Notes: generated from the letters alone by a model not told the origin. A stretch of DNA of 64,000 nt from JAPPHA01 sp963664045 (GCA_963664045.2 CAXXGT010000007.1:310001-374000), one strand, 5' to 3'. Positions 25,635 to 34,640 are shown, counted from the stretch's first letter. Numbers and translations are program-made.

Positions 25635-26992
25635 GTTTTCGTTCTCGACCGTCGGGGCGACCCGCTGATGCCGTGTCATCCTGCGCGGGCGAGGATTTTT
25701 CTGAAAAAGGGGCGCGCCGTCGTGGTCCGCCTCTATCCGTTCACCATCAGGCTCCGGGACAGGACCGGAGGAGAGACGCAGCCCCTGGATCTCAAGATCG
25801 ATCCGGGATCGAGGAGGACCGGCCTGGCGCTGGTGAAAGACGACGGCGAGGTCCTGTCCCTTGCCGAGATCGAGCACAGGGGCGCGCGGATCCGGAAGTC
25901 GATGCAGCAACGGGCGAATTGCCGGAGACGCCGGCGCTCGGCGAACCTGCGCTATCGGAAGAAGCGGTTCCTGAACCGGCGCCCGGGACGCAGGCTCGCG
26001 CCGTCGCTGCAGTCGCGGGTGGACAACGTGCTGTCCTGGACCGAACGTTTCGGGAGGCTCGCGCCCGTGACCGGGATCCGGTGCGAGACGGTGCGCTTCG
26101 ACATGCAGGCGCTGGAGAGCCCTGACATCGAGGGCGTGGAGTCCCAGCAGGGCACCCTCGCCGGCGACGAGGTCCGGGAGTATCTCCTGGAGAAATGGGA
26201 CCGCAGATGCGCGTATTGCGACGCAACGGAGACACCGCTCCAGGTTGATCACATTCGCCCGAAGGCCCGGGGCGGGTCCGACCGGGTCTCCAACCTGACG
26301 CTGGCCTGTCCGTCCTGCAACCTGGTCAAGGGTGCGGGGCCGGTGGAGGGCTTCCTGTCCGGGCAACCCGAACGGCTGCGGCGGGTTCTCGCGGACGCCA
26401 GGGCACCGCTTCATGACGCCGCCGCGGTCAACGCCACCCGTCGCGTCCTGTTCGAAGGGCTGCGATGCACGGGCCTGCCCGTTTCCGGCTCCTCGGGCGG
26501 GCGGACGAAGTACAACCGGACGCGGCTGGGGATCCCGAAGACGCATGCCCTTGACGCGGCCTGCGTGGGGGAGACGCCCGCGCTGAAGGGCTGGGATCAG
26601 CCCGTGCTCGGTATCAAGGCCACGGGCCGGGGATCACATGCGCGCACGCGCGTGAACCGGTTCGGGTTTCCCGTCGGCTACCTGGTGGCGAAGAAATCCG
26701 TCAAGGGCTTCAGGACGGGTGACATCGTGCGCGCGACCGTGCCCACGGGGAAGCGGCAGGGCGTCCATGTGGGGCGCGTCGCGGTGCGGGCCTCCGGATC
26801 CTTCAACGTCCAGACCGCCGGCGGCACCGTCCAGGGCGTCTCGCACAGGCATTGCCGTATCGTCCAGCGAGGCGACGGTTACGGCTACGCCCTCGACACG
26901 TTCCGGAAGAAGGAGAAGGTGCCGATGCATGGAACACGCGACATCGCATTCCTCCCCGCCCCGAAGGACGGGGTTTCCTGCGAGTTGGACAG
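25342..26992 (+). mobile_element. IscB element, copy 2 (1651 bp, non-autonomous)
   Basis: It is the same length as copy 1 and almost identical, with matching left end GGTCAGCGACCCC and right end GTTGGACAG directly before ATGA (26993-26996). The right-end hairpin CCCCG-AAGGA-CGGGG is at 26959-26973. No TnpA is present. Near identity and identical length imply recent transposition or gene conversion. Confidence 0.8.
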
Positions 26993-26996
26993 ATGA
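25398..26996 (+). CDS. iscB: IscB RNA-guided HNH/RuvC nuclease, copy 2
   Basis: The longest frame is again 532 residues. It differs from copy 1 at only about four positions: Ala for Gly near 42, Arg for Trp near 64, Cys for Tyr near 175 and Val for Met near 430. PLMP, bridge helix, three RuvC motifs and HNH are intact. The C-terminal tail after RuvC-III (from GIKATGRGSHARTRVNRFGF, including TGDIVRATVPTGKRQGVHVG) corresponds to the domain that contacts the target-adjacent motif in studied IscBs. The TGA stop comes from the flanking ATGA, outside the element. Translation probably starts near 25550-25635, but no convincing start codon is visible. Confidence 0.93.
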   Translation: MLTSTRKETSIRSTLHHAFKTHPGVLPQRQALEGSSADTPGQARNGTNPNADVQDVREEPGHGRRHGRSSGDSQCGVSRVFVLDRRGDPLMPCHPARARIFLKKGRAVVVRLYPFTIRLRDRTGGETQPLDLKIDPGSRRTGLALVKDDGEVLSLAEIEHRGARIRKSMQQRANCRRRRRSANLRYRKKRFLNRRPGRRLAPSLQSRVDNVLSWTERFGRLAPVTGIRCETVRFDMQALESPDIEGVESQQGTLAGDEVREYLLEKWDRRCAYCDATETPLQVDHIRPKARGGSDRVSNLTLACPSCNLVKGAGPVEGFLSGQPERLRRVLADARAPLHDAAAVNATRRVLFEGLRCTGLPVSGSSGGRTKYNRTRLGIPKTHALDAACVGETPALKGWDQPVLGIKATGRGSHARTRVNRFGFPVGYLVAKKSVKGFRTGDIVRATVPTGKRQGVHVGRVAVRASGSFNVQTAGGTVQGVSHRHCRIVQRGDGYGYALDTFRKKEKVPMHGTRDIAFLPAPKDGVSCELDR

Positions 26997-27090
26997 CAGG
27001 ATTGTCGGCGGAGGCCCCCGACAATAAGACAATCTCGATAGACGCGACCTATCTCAAAGCGCACCGTACGGCCTCAAGTCCGGGGTTAAA

Positions 27091-27522
27091 AAAAGGGGGC
27101 GTGGTCGCCTGATTGGCCAAACCAAGGGTGGCATGAATACAAAATTGCATGCTGTTACCGACACCAACGGCCGCCCGGTCCGTTTCTTCATCACTGCCGG
27201 TCAGGTGAGCGACTACACAGGTGCAGCAGCATTGCTGAATAACTTGCCAGATGCTGTATGGATTCTCGCTGACCGAGGTTATGATGCGGATTGGTTCCGA
27301 GAAGCCTTAATAGACAGGGGAACGAAGCCCTGCATCCCTGAGCGCAAGTCACGCAGCAAGACCGTTCGATACGACAAACGTCGTTACAAACGGCGCAACC
27401 GGATCGAGAGGATGTTTGGTAAATTGAAAGATTGGCGGCGCGTGGCGACCCGCTATGACCGATGCCCAAAGGTGTTCCTGTCAGCCATCGCCCTCGCAGC
27501 AACCGTCATATTCTGGTTATGA
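27091..27522 (+). CDS. IS427-type transposase orfB (frameshift product)
   Basis: Read in the -1 frame from the A7G5 slippery run, the sequence gives GRLIGQTKGGMNTKLHAVTD, then ADRGYDADWFREAL, KTVRYDKRRYKRRNRIERMF and GKLKDWRRVATRYDR, the DDE core end (final Glu in RNRIERMFGKLKDWRR) of IS5/IS427 transposases. In an intact element orfA and orfB are joined by programmed frameshifting; here orfA is destroyed, so only orphan translation from ATG 27133 is possible. Confidence 0.8.
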   Translation, partial: KRGRGRLIGQTKGGMNTKLHAVTDTNGRPVRFFITAGQVSDYTGAAALLNNLPDAVWILADRGYDADWFREALIDRGTKPCIPERKSRSKTVRYDKRRYKRRNRIERMFGKLKDWRRVATRYDRCPKVFLSAIALAATVIFWL

Positions 27523-27625
27523 GTCCTGAACCTAGTGGAGACTGGTTCGAATTCGTCTGACAGCACGCATCCTTCCATTCAGGAGAAAACAATGCAGCAT
27601 CAAATCCTGAGACCAAACAAGGTGT

Positions 27626-28861
27626 TTAGTCCCACTGTATGGCAGGGCAACCTGACGTCAGTATTTCAACACCATTAGCGTTTACCACAACATTTTCTTC
27701 AAAGTTCACAGCCCCGACCCCTGGGCGCGCAATCAGTGTCTCGACAGCCAGTGCCATATTCGCTTGAATGACCGTGTCGTCGTTGTCCATAATCCACGGG
27801 CCGCCAATATCCAAGCCAATTGCGTGGCCAAAAAATGGGAACAGGTTACTAAACGCATCAACTTCACCCTCAGCATTGCTTGAGTTAGAAAAACCGTTGT
27901 CATCCAACCATTTGGATCCCCGTCGATGAAGATCACCAAAGGTCGTCTTACCCGGAACAATCCCGCCTATGATATGATGGATCATCCAAACAGCGCCTTC
28001 GAGCAATTCCCTTTGCTCATCATCAGGTTTCCGGCCGACAACTGTCGATCTGGCGAAATCAGTGTAATAACCATTGACCGGACCCCATTGGTCACAATGA
28101 ACCAAATCGCCCGTCTGTAATTTCCGCGTCACATTCCAATGTGGAATGCCCGAACTGCCCATATAGTGAATAGAGTTGGGACCACTGGAAATCGCGACGT
28201 CTTGCTGGGTTCCGCCATTCGCGGCCAGTGCCTGAAAACCCGCACCGATAACATCGCCTTCAGTATTGCCCTCAGCCACCGCCGCCATTGTCGCGTTCAT
28301 CCATTGAACCCCAACTTCCGCGGCGTGTCGTACATGAGCAATTTCGGCAGGGCTTTTTATCAGACAAACCTCATCCAAAATGTCATCGGCCGGCACAAAA
28401 TTAAATTTGGTTCCGCCGTTTCGAGCTTCCATTCGGCGCAAGGCGCTCACCAAAAAAGACATCATGCCCACAAGTCCGATGCGTTTGTCCGCCAAACCCA
28501 TTGCTTTCAGAATATCAGCTGTTCCCGCTGTAATATCCGTCATGCAGCGCACATCATCTACTTTGATTCGGTCTTCAGGATCATCCACATAGTCGGTCAC
28601 TAAAATTGGATCGCCGTCGACCGGCAAGATTAGCGCACCATGCCCGCGACTCCCCCAACTCGATCGGTCAGGCACACATGGAAACAAAGACACAAAGTTG
28701 GTCAGATAATAGAGATCACCATATGTTTCGACACTACTTCCACCCCGTGACCAGATCAACAGCGCATCAAAACCGCTCTCCTTCGCTTTCTGCTTGACTG
28801 TTTCGCGGCGCATTAAAAACTCTTCATCAGGAATTTGTGGATGTAGCATCTTTGGCTCCAT
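27626..28861 (-). CDS. M24-family metallopeptidase / aminopeptidase P-like hydrolase
   Basis: This 411-residue cytoplasmic pita-bread hydrolase has an N-terminal creatinase-type domain (FDALLIWSRGGSSVETYGDL). In the C-terminal domain all five metal ligands are visible: the two Asp in HCDQWGPVNGYYTDFARS, His in FFGHAIGLDIGG, Glu in ALAVETLIARPGVG and Glu in NFEENVVVNANGVE. A metal-dependent C-N hydrolase acting on a Xaa-Pro or other amide bond is therefore likely. It is the last gene of a six-gene operon with an amidase two bases upstream and a BMP-type importer. Codon use is AT-richer than the flanks. Confidence 0.87.
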   Translation of the reverse strand: MEPKMLHPQIPDEEFLMRRETVKQKAKESGFDALLIWSRGGSSVETYGDLYYLTNFVSLFPCVPDRSSWGSRGHGALILPVDGDPILVTDYVDDPEDRIKVDDVRCMTDITAGTADILKAMGLADKRIGLVGMMSFLVSALRRMEARNGGTKFNFVPADDILDEVCLIKSPAEIAHVRHAAEVGVQWMNATMAAVAEGNTEGDVIGAGFQALAANGGTQQDVAISSGPNSIHYMGSSGIPHWNVTRKLQTGDLVHCDQWGPVNGYYTDFARSTVVGRKPDDEQRELLEGAVWMIHHIIGGIVPGKTTFGDLHRRGSKWLDDNGFSNSSNAEGEVDAFSNLFPFFGHAIGLDIGGPWIMDNDDTVIQANMALAVETLIARPGVGAVNFEENVVVNANGVEILTSGCPAIQWD

Positions 28862-28863
28862 GG

Positions 28864-30288
28864 TTAAGTCAAAAATGTTGGTTTAGGCAAAGGGTCAAGC
28901 ACCGTTTCAATCGAGCCGGCCAAGGAGAGGGTTTCTTCGTCGGCATAGGGTCTACCGACGATTTGCATGCCCACCGGCAACCGTTCGCAAGTCAATCCGA
29001 TCGGCAAGGAAAGAACAGGGGAACTGGAAAGCATGTTAAATGGGTGCGCCATATCAAACGCCCTCATCTTGCCACTGGGCAGAGAGACTTCGTAGTCTGT
29101 ATCGGAACCGTTGACTTTAGGCGCTGGAATAGCATTGGTGGGGCAGATTAGCGCCTCAAATTCATTGAAAACGCGATTCATCTGCGCGTTCATTTTGGCT
29201 CGGAATGAGTCAACCTTGATAAGTGTCATTGCATTTGTGGATCGACCAATTTCGATGCATTGCGCAAGCGCCGGGTCTATGAGCGACAGATCGTTTATCC
29301 CGAAACTTTCTGCCATCAAGGCAAGCAGGCAATTCCAGTGCACGGCCCATTGGTCATACACTTCACGGGTCCAGCGTAGATCTATTTCCTCGACAATTGC
29401 ACCTGATCTTCTCAGTAGTACGGCAGTTTTCAGCAAGGATGACTCGACCTCGTCGTCGACATGGCAATATCCAAGGTTAGTGGACAGGGCGATCCGGCGC
29501 CCTTTTGGAGATTGCGGTTTTGCCGCCGCCAATGAAAAACCACGCCGCTGAGATAGCATGTCAGACGGGTGATGGCCCGCTGTTGCTGCCATGAACAACG
29601 TTGCGTCTGCCACACAACCGCCAAGAGGGCCAAAATGCGAAATTGTGTCGAGCGCACTAGGCAGAATATCCATTGGGATGCGACCAATGCTCGGCTTAAA
29701 ACCTACGACGCCACAGGCCGCTGCGGGAATACGGACAGACCCCCCCATATCCGTTCCTTCAGCCAGAGGAGCAACGCCTGTGGACACGGCTACAGCCGAA
29801 CCACCTGATGAACCGCCAGATGTACGTGACGTGTCCCAAGGATTGAGAGTGGGGCCGTATCGCTTACTTCTGGTAAAGCTGGAAAATGCGAGCTCTGAAG
29901 TGGTGGTCTTGGCGACAATCAAGGCGCCAGCAGCTTTCAAGCGCTCCACGATTACTGCATCGGAATTTGGTGCCGCATGGCAAGCAGCAAGTGATCCATA
30001 TGTGGTGGGATGGCCGAAAGTCGGGGTCATGTCCTTGATACAGATTGGAACACCGTGCAGCAGGCGGAGTGGTGATCCGGATTGTCTTTCCAAATCAAGC
30101 TTTTCTGCAACATTTAGAGCGTCTTCTGCGGCAACATGAGTGAATGCGTTGAACTGTGGCTGAACGTTATCAATGACACGCTGCGCCCGCTCAACAACCT
30201 CGCGGCACGTAATACTGCCCCTCCGAATGTTTTCGACTATTTCGTGCGCCGACTCTGCGAATTCAACCATTAGATTCCCCGAGACCAA
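28864..30288 (-). CDS. Amidase signature family enzyme
   Basis: This 474-residue Ser-Ser-Lys amidase hydrolyses a carboxamide or related bond. The catalytic Lys lies in LHGVPICIKDMTP. The Gly/Ser signature SRTSGGSSGGSAVAVSTGV carries the cis-Ser, and the nucleophile Ser is in EGTDMGGSVRIPA. Length is normal. It resembles GatA-like catabolic amidases; no GatB or GatC is near, so a tRNA role is unlikely. It lies between the BMP permease and the M24 gene in one operon, consistent with a pathway degrading an imported amide. The start could be ATG 30288 or the second Met seven codons in. Confidence 0.9.
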   Translation of the reverse strand: MVSGNLMVEFAESAHEIVENIRRGSITCREVVERAQRVIDNVQPQFNAFTHVAAEDALNVAEKLDLERQSGSPLRLLHGVPICIKDMTPTFGHPTTYGSLAACHAAPNSDAVIVERLKAAGALIVAKTTTSELAFSSFTRSKRYGPTLNPWDTSRTSGGSSGGSAVAVSTGVAPLAEGTDMGGSVRIPAAACGVVGFKPSIGRIPMDILPSALDTISHFGPLGGCVADATLFMAATAGHHPSDMLSQRRGFSLAAAKPQSPKGRRIALSTNLGYCHVDDEVESSLLKTAVLLRRSGAIVEEIDLRWTREVYDQWAVHWNCLLALMAESFGINDLSLIDPALAQCIEIGRSTNAMTLIKVDSFRAKMNAQMNRVFNEFEALICPTNAIPAPKVNGSDTDYEVSLPSGKMRAFDMAHPFNMLSSSPVLSLPIGLTCERLPVGMQIVGRPYADEETLSLAGSIETVLDPLPKPTFLT

Positions 30289-30337
30289 TTTGGATCAGTC
30301 TCAATAGACCGGTTCATATGCTCTCGCAGTCATCCGG

Positions 30338-31282
30338 TTATTTTTCTTCAATAGTGAACGGCTTCATAAGCGCAGCCGGAACACCAAATTTTTTGTTCTT
30401 GTCCCTAATCACAACAACGGTCAGGATGATGATAGAAAGCAGGTAGGGCAGCATCGCTATCAGGTATGATGAAACGCCTAGACCCAGCGTCTGAAGATGC
30501 GGGTGCAAGACAAGGAGCCCGCCGAAGAACCAAGCAACAAACAGACATCTAAGCGGGTTCCATCCAGCGACAATAATCAAAGCCAGTGCAATCCATCCCT
30601 GACCATTTGTCATGTGCTCAACCCACACGTGGGTGTAGGCAAGTGCAAGATGTGAGCCACCAACGCCAGCAAGAAATCCACCCAACGCGACCGCAATAAA
30701 TCTAATCTTTCTTACTGGCACACCGTGAAGGGCAGCGGCGTGAGGATCCTGACCAACGGCCCGAACTTTGAGGCCGAAGCTGGTTCTAAAAATCAAAAAC
30801 CAAACGCCTACTGCTGTTATGATCGATGCATAAACCAGGGCGTCTTGATTAAAGAATATCTCGCCTACAACCGGAATATCTCCAAGAACCGGCAACTTCC
30901 ATTGGTCAATACCGCCAATTCTGGCACCAATTAATTCTCTGCCAAAATATCCCGAAAGACCGGCACCCAGAACGGTAATAGTGAACCCGCTAACAATCTG
31001 ATTGATATTGAGTCTAACGCACAGAATCCCATGAACGCAGGCCAGACCTGACGCGGCCAATCCGCCAGCAACGATGGCCAGAATTGGCGAACCAGTCGCA
31101 ATATCAACGGCAATAGAAACCAAGGCACCGAGAAGCATCATGCCTTCTACGCCGATGTTGATAATACCTGATAACTCGACAACTGCCTCTCCGATCGCCA
31201 CAAACGCCATGGGAGTTCCACGAGCGATTGCACCGGCCATTATGGCGGTAATCAAAGTTATCCAACTAACTTCGTCGCTCAT
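30338..31282 (-). CDS. BMP-type ABC transporter permease (YufQ/NupQ-like)
   Basis: This 314-residue permease of the BPD_transp_2 family has about eight to ten helices. It starts with TPMAFVAIGEAVVELSGIINIGVEGMML, a hallmark of nucleoside or BMP permeases (quoted here in two parts: TPMAFVAIGEAVVE and LSGIINIGVEGMML). Its LNINQIVSGFTITVLGAGLS and GVGGSHLALAYTHVW blocks are also typical. It forms a heterodimer with the permease at 31320. Known systems import nucleosides or purine derivatives, but the substrate is open. Confidence 0.9.
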   Translation of the reverse strand: MSDEVSWITLITAIMAGAIARGTPMAFVAIGEAVVELSGIINIGVEGMMLLGALVSIAVDIATGSPILAIVAGGLAASGLACVHGILCVRLNINQIVSGFTITVLGAGLSGYFGRELIGARIGGIDQWKLPVLGDIPVVGEIFFNQDALVYASIITAVGVWFLIFRTSFGLKVRAVGQDPHAAALHGVPVRKIRFIAVALGGFLAGVGGSHLALAYTHVWVEHMTNGQGWIALALIIVAGWNPLRCLFVAWFFGGLLVLHPHLQTLGLGVSSYLIAMLPYLLSIIILTVVVIRDKNKKFGVPAALMKPFTIEEK

Positions 31283-31319
31283 TTCCTAAGTCCGTTTTCG
31301 CATTGACATGCTTGGCTGT

Positions 31320-32417
31320 TTACCGAACGAGAAGGAATCTGTTGATACGCTCGCTAACAAAGACGTTCACCAAAAAGCTTAGGTAAACAAATCCCATGAA
31401 CACTTCGGTCGTGGCGGACGGCAGTCCAGCCATCAGCTGCAGGGCATCCGCGCCTGCGAACAGACCACCGATCAGGATTGAAACAGGTACGATCGTAAGA
31501 ATTCGGTTTTGTGCCATCCACGCGATCAGGAATCCAATGTAGCCATAGCCGGGGGAAATACCTGCGCGCAATCTACCTTGGATCGCCGAAACTTCACCCA
31601 ATCCGGCCAATGCGGCCACACCGCCACCGACAGCCATCAACACAACGATTTGGGTCTTGATATTGACTATTGCGTAGCGGGCAGTGGCGGGGCTGGCTGC
31701 CATTAACCGAATACCAAATCCCCATGTAGTATAGCGCAATACAAGGAAGATCGTTACCGCCGCCACAAGGCCGAGTATCAGGCCCAAATGAACGGTGCCC
31801 CCACCAAGCGCGGGAAATATGGCGGCATCTGGGAAACGGATACTGTAAGGCCAGCCGTAATTGTCTTTTGAAGTATCAATCCAGGGTCCGTGAACCAGAT
31901 ATTCCACTAGATAAATTGCGACATAGTTGAGCATCAGGCAGACAAGTATTTCATTGACGCCAATGCGTGCCTTAAGCAAGCCCGGGACTGACCCCCAAGT
32001 AGCGCCTGCCAGCATTGCTGCAATCATCATTGCTGGAATAAACATCCAGCCCGGAAGCCACGGCATATAGATGACAACAGCGGTTGCTCCTATTGCTCCG
32101 AAATACAATTGCCCTTCGGCCCCGATGTTAAACACCCCACCACGGGCAGGCACGGCCACGGCAAGCGCACATAGCAACAGCGGTATGGCTCTGGTAAGCG
32201 ATTGTTCGATCCCGGAAATACTGCCAAATGCGCCAACGACAATTTCCCACAAAATCTCGATTGGGTTGTTTCCAGTGGCCAACAAACACGTGCTCATCAA
32301 CGCAGCGGACATGAGCACCGAAAATAGGAGAGGCAACGATCTGGCAAAACATAGCCTGGCAAAATACCCGAACGACATGCTCAACGCGGCGGAATTCTCC
32401 GCGTTTTTGCAAGTCAC
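31320..32417 (-). CDS. BMP-type ABC transporter permease (YufP/NupP-like)
   Basis: This 365-residue larger partner permease has about nine or ten helices. GVFNIGAEGQLYFGAIGATA is the conserved NIGAEGQ block of YufP-type proteins; GVNEILVCLMLNYVAIYLVE and SAIQGRLRAGISPGYGYIG are further family blocks. Its start codon overlaps the end of the ATPase gene by four bases. It lies between the ATPase and the YufQ-like permease. Confidence 0.9.
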   Translation of the reverse strand: MTCKNAENSAALSMSFGYFARLCFARSLPLLFSVLMSAALMSTCLLATGNNPIEILWEIVVGAFGSISGIEQSLTRAIPLLLCALAVAVPARGGVFNIGAEGQLYFGAIGATAVVIYMPWLPGWMFIPAMMIAAMLAGATWGSVPGLLKARIGVNEILVCLMLNYVAIYLVEYLVHGPWIDTSKDNYGWPYSIRFPDAAIFPALGGGTVHLGLILGLVAAVTIFLVLRYTTWGFGIRLMAASPATARYAIVNIKTQIVVLMAVGGGVAALAGLGEVSAIQGRLRAGISPGYGYIGFLIAWMAQNRILTIVPVSILIGGLFAGADALQLMAGLPSATTEVFMGFVYLSFLVNVFVSERINRFLLVR

Positions 32418-33928
32418 CGCGCCACTCCACTCATCGCAAGACTGATTTCTCCTTTAGCTACGTCACCAACGGCAAATGTATTGACGATTTTGCCCTTGTA
32501 AATCACTGCTATCCGGTCGCAGAGAAGTAACAGCTCATCCAGGTCTTCCGAAATCATTAACAGCCCGGTACCGCGACATACCCGTTCTAAAAACTCATCG
32601 TGAACCCGTTTTAAGGTCGCAACATCTAACCCGGTCGTTGGATTAGCGGCTATGATCACATTGGGATCAAGATTAAGCTCGCGGGCGACGACGATTTTTT
32701 GCAAGTTTCCCCCCGATAGGTTCCCCGAACGTGCGGCCGGATCAGGTGGACGAATTTCGAATTTATTGATCTTTTCCTCAGCGAATTTCGACACGGCTTT
32801 GTCGCGAATAATGCTGCATTTGGAAAACGGCCATCTCCGAAACTCTCGAAGGACCAAGTTGTCCTGAATTGACAAGGATGGGGCTGTCCCCACCCCCCTC
32901 CGGTCTCCGGGAATATAGGCCAAATTGTCACCGCCACCTGATTGGGAACCATTGCCCAATTGCACAATTTGGCCTTCGTAATCTATCATCCCGAAAATCG
33001 CGGCAGCCAGTTCGTCCTGCCCGTTACCACTTACACCCGCGATTCCAAGAATTTCACCGGAATGAAGGTCCAGATCAAGATTCTCAACACCCGATGGGTT
33101 GCTGCCTGACGACACCGACAAATTGCGAATTTGTAAAACAGTATTTTCTCCAGGTGCTGATTTGCGTGTCTGCCTTTTATCGAAGTCTTTGGCGAAAGAC
33201 TTACCGACCATTGCCTCTGCCAGCTCCCGGTTGTTCAGATCATCGGCGTCGCAGTCGGCAACAACTTTACCCTGGCGTAGAATCGTCACACGATCTGCAA
33301 TCGCACGAACATGGTGAATCTTATGTGTAATAAGAAGAATGGCACATCCCGTTTCGACAAATGATCTGATGTGCTTGAATAGAAGTTCTGCTTCCTGAGG
33401 AGCGAGAATGGATGTTGGCTCATCAAGGATCAATATCTCGGCGCCCGCCATCACCAGACGGAAAATTTCTACCCGCTGCCGTTCCCCCAAGGACAATTTC
33501 CACACCGGGGCATCAAAGTTGATGTCAAAGCCTAGCTTGTCGGCATTCGCACTCAAATGCTGCGACCACATTTTTTGGTTGAGCAAAACCGGCTGATCTT
33601 GCCGGCTAAGCCAAAGATTTTCAGCTACCGTAAGCGCCGGTACGAGGGAGAAATGTTGATGAACCATTCCAATTCCGGCGCGTTTCGCATCCGCAGTGGT
33701 TCTGAACACTACACTTTTGCCGTTAATTTCAATCTCTCCGGTATCCGGCTTGTACAGGCCAGACAGAATATTCATGAGAGTCGATTTACCCGCACCATTT
33801 TCCCCGAGAACTGCATGTACTTCGCCGCCTTTGCAGTCGATCGATATATTGCTGTTCGCCAACACTCCACCAGGGAAACTTTTTGATATATTTGAGAGTT
33901 TTACAGATATTTCAGGCCGTTGGTTCAC
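32414..33928 (-). CDS. BMP-type ABC transporter ATP-binding protein (two ABC domains)
   Basis: This 504-residue tandem ATPase (RbsA/YufO type) powers the two permeases. The first domain has Walker A GENGAGKST, signature LSLGERQRVEI and Walker B ILILDEPTSIL. The second has GVSGNGQDE in place of a canonical Walker A, then NLSGGNLQKIVVAREL and VIIAANPTTGLDVAT, the usual degenerate second site of this family. Length is typical. It is the second gene of the operon, 60 bases after the isochorismatase-like gene. Confidence 0.92.
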   Translation of the reverse strand: MNQRPEISVKLSNISKSFPGGVLANSNISIDCKGGEVHAVLGENGAGKSTLMNILSGLYKPDTGEIEINGKSVVFRTTADAKRAGIGMVHQHFSLVPALTVAENLWLSRQDQPVLLNQKMWSQHLSANADKLGFDINFDAPVWKLSLGERQRVEIFRLVMAGAEILILDEPTSILAPQEAELLFKHIRSFVETGCAILLITHKIHHVRAIADRVTILRQGKVVADCDADDLNNRELAEAMVGKSFAKDFDKRQTRKSAPGENTVLQIRNLSVSSGSNPSGVENLDLDLHSGEILGIAGVSGNGQDELAAAIFGMIDYEGQIVQLGNGSQSGGGDNLAYIPGDRRGVGTAPSLSIQDNLVLREFRRWPFSKCSIIRDKAVSKFAEEKINKFEIRPPDPAARSGNLSGGNLQKIVVARELNLDPNVIIAANPTTGLDVATLKRVHDEFLERVCRGTGLLMISEDLDELLLLCDRIAVIYKGKIVNTFAVGDVAKGEISLAMSGVAR

Positions 33929-33988
33929 TGTGCCTACTCAGTTCATTGCTTCGTGAAGGGAGGAATCCGAGTATTATTGGCTGTCCTG

Positions 33989-34624
33989 TTATTTTGGAAT
34001 TGGGTTGGTCTGCACCACTTCTTCCGGCTTGTTGAACTCTTTTGGAAACGCATCTGGTATAGGTGTCAGATGGTCCATCCAAGGGCAGTTGCTGACGTAT
34101 CTGGTTAATTCATAGCAGAACATTTTGAAGGAGCCGCGCACTGCGCCTGCGTCGTACATGCGCTCAATTGACAGTCGATGATCCGGCTCCGATGTCCACA
34201 GACAATCCTCCAACAACAGCACTTCGTAACCGCTATCAAGCAAACCCATCACTGATTGAAAGACGCACACATCGGTCTCAATACCTGTAACAGCAAAACG
34301 CTTTATGCCCAGATTGCGAAACACCTCAATGTTCTTGGCTTCTGCAACACAGTTATGCGCATCCTTGAAAACGCGGTGACCATTCTTTGGGAACACACTC
34401 TCCAGAGATTCCGGCAACATCCCATTTTGATCAACAGGTTCTTCGAAGGTGGCAACCGTTGGTAAATTCAACCAGTCCGCCAACATAAACAAATGTCTAA
34501 TCCGTTCTGCAACGCCCTGAATGTTTCCGGTTTTTTCTCTGAATTCCCATTCGTTGATATAAAAAGGCTGCATATCGATGGTCAGAAGACCTCCTGTCTT
34601 AACGTCAAACATTTTGTCAGTCAT
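33989..34624 (-). CDS. Isochorismatase-like cysteine hydrolase
   Basis: This 211-residue hydrolase of the isochorismatase/nicotinamidase family has the catalytic triad Asp in LLTIDMQPFYINE, Lys in VFKDAHNC and Cys in VTGIETDVCVFQSVMGLL. The family includes N-carbamoylsarcosine amidase, nicotinamidase and biuret or ureidoacrylate hydrolases, which release ammonia or CO2 from small amides. It is the first gene of the operon with amidase and BMP importer, supporting an amide or ureido substrate. A perfect 19-bp tandem repeat lies just upstream (34641-34678). Confidence 0.88.
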   Translation of the reverse strand: MTDKMFDVKTGGLLTIDMQPFYINEWEFREKTGNIQGVAERIRHLFMLADWLNLPTVATFEEPVDQNGMLPESLESVFPKNGHRVFKDAHNCVAEAKNIEVFRNLGIKRFAVTGIETDVCVFQSVMGLLDSGYEVLLLEDCLWTSEPDHRLSIERMYDAGAVRGSFKMFCYELTRYVSNCPWMDHLTPIPDAFPKEFNKPEEVVQTNPIPK

Positions 34625-34640
34625 CGTGTAGATCTCCTAT

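Larger units (their letters stand above)
25258..27112 (+). pseudogene. IS427-type transposase orfA, split by the IscB element
   Basis: The 5' part (25258-25341) encodes MSNLYWLTEDQMLRLRPYFP and SRGMPRA. The 3' part (26993-27112) encodes MTGLSAEAPDNKTISIDATY and LKAHRTASSPGLKKGG. The second matches residues 78 onwards of the sister orfA at 34862, the first residues 1-28, so about 144 bp are missing as well as the insertion. The tail contains the slippery A7G5 run (27088-27099) used for frameshifting into orfB. Confidence 0.8.
25182..27534 (+). mobile_element. IS5-family (IS427-type) element interrupted by IscB copy 2
   Basis: The imperfect terminal inverted repeats are CTGGGTTCAGGACTC (25182-25196) and GAGTCCTGAACCTAG (27521-27535). 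Inside lie a split orfA, the IscB element at 25342-26992 and an apparently complete orfB ending at 27522. Compared with the related copy at 34862, about 48 codons of orfA around the insertion point are missing. The element can therefore no longer make its own transposase. Confidence 0.75.
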
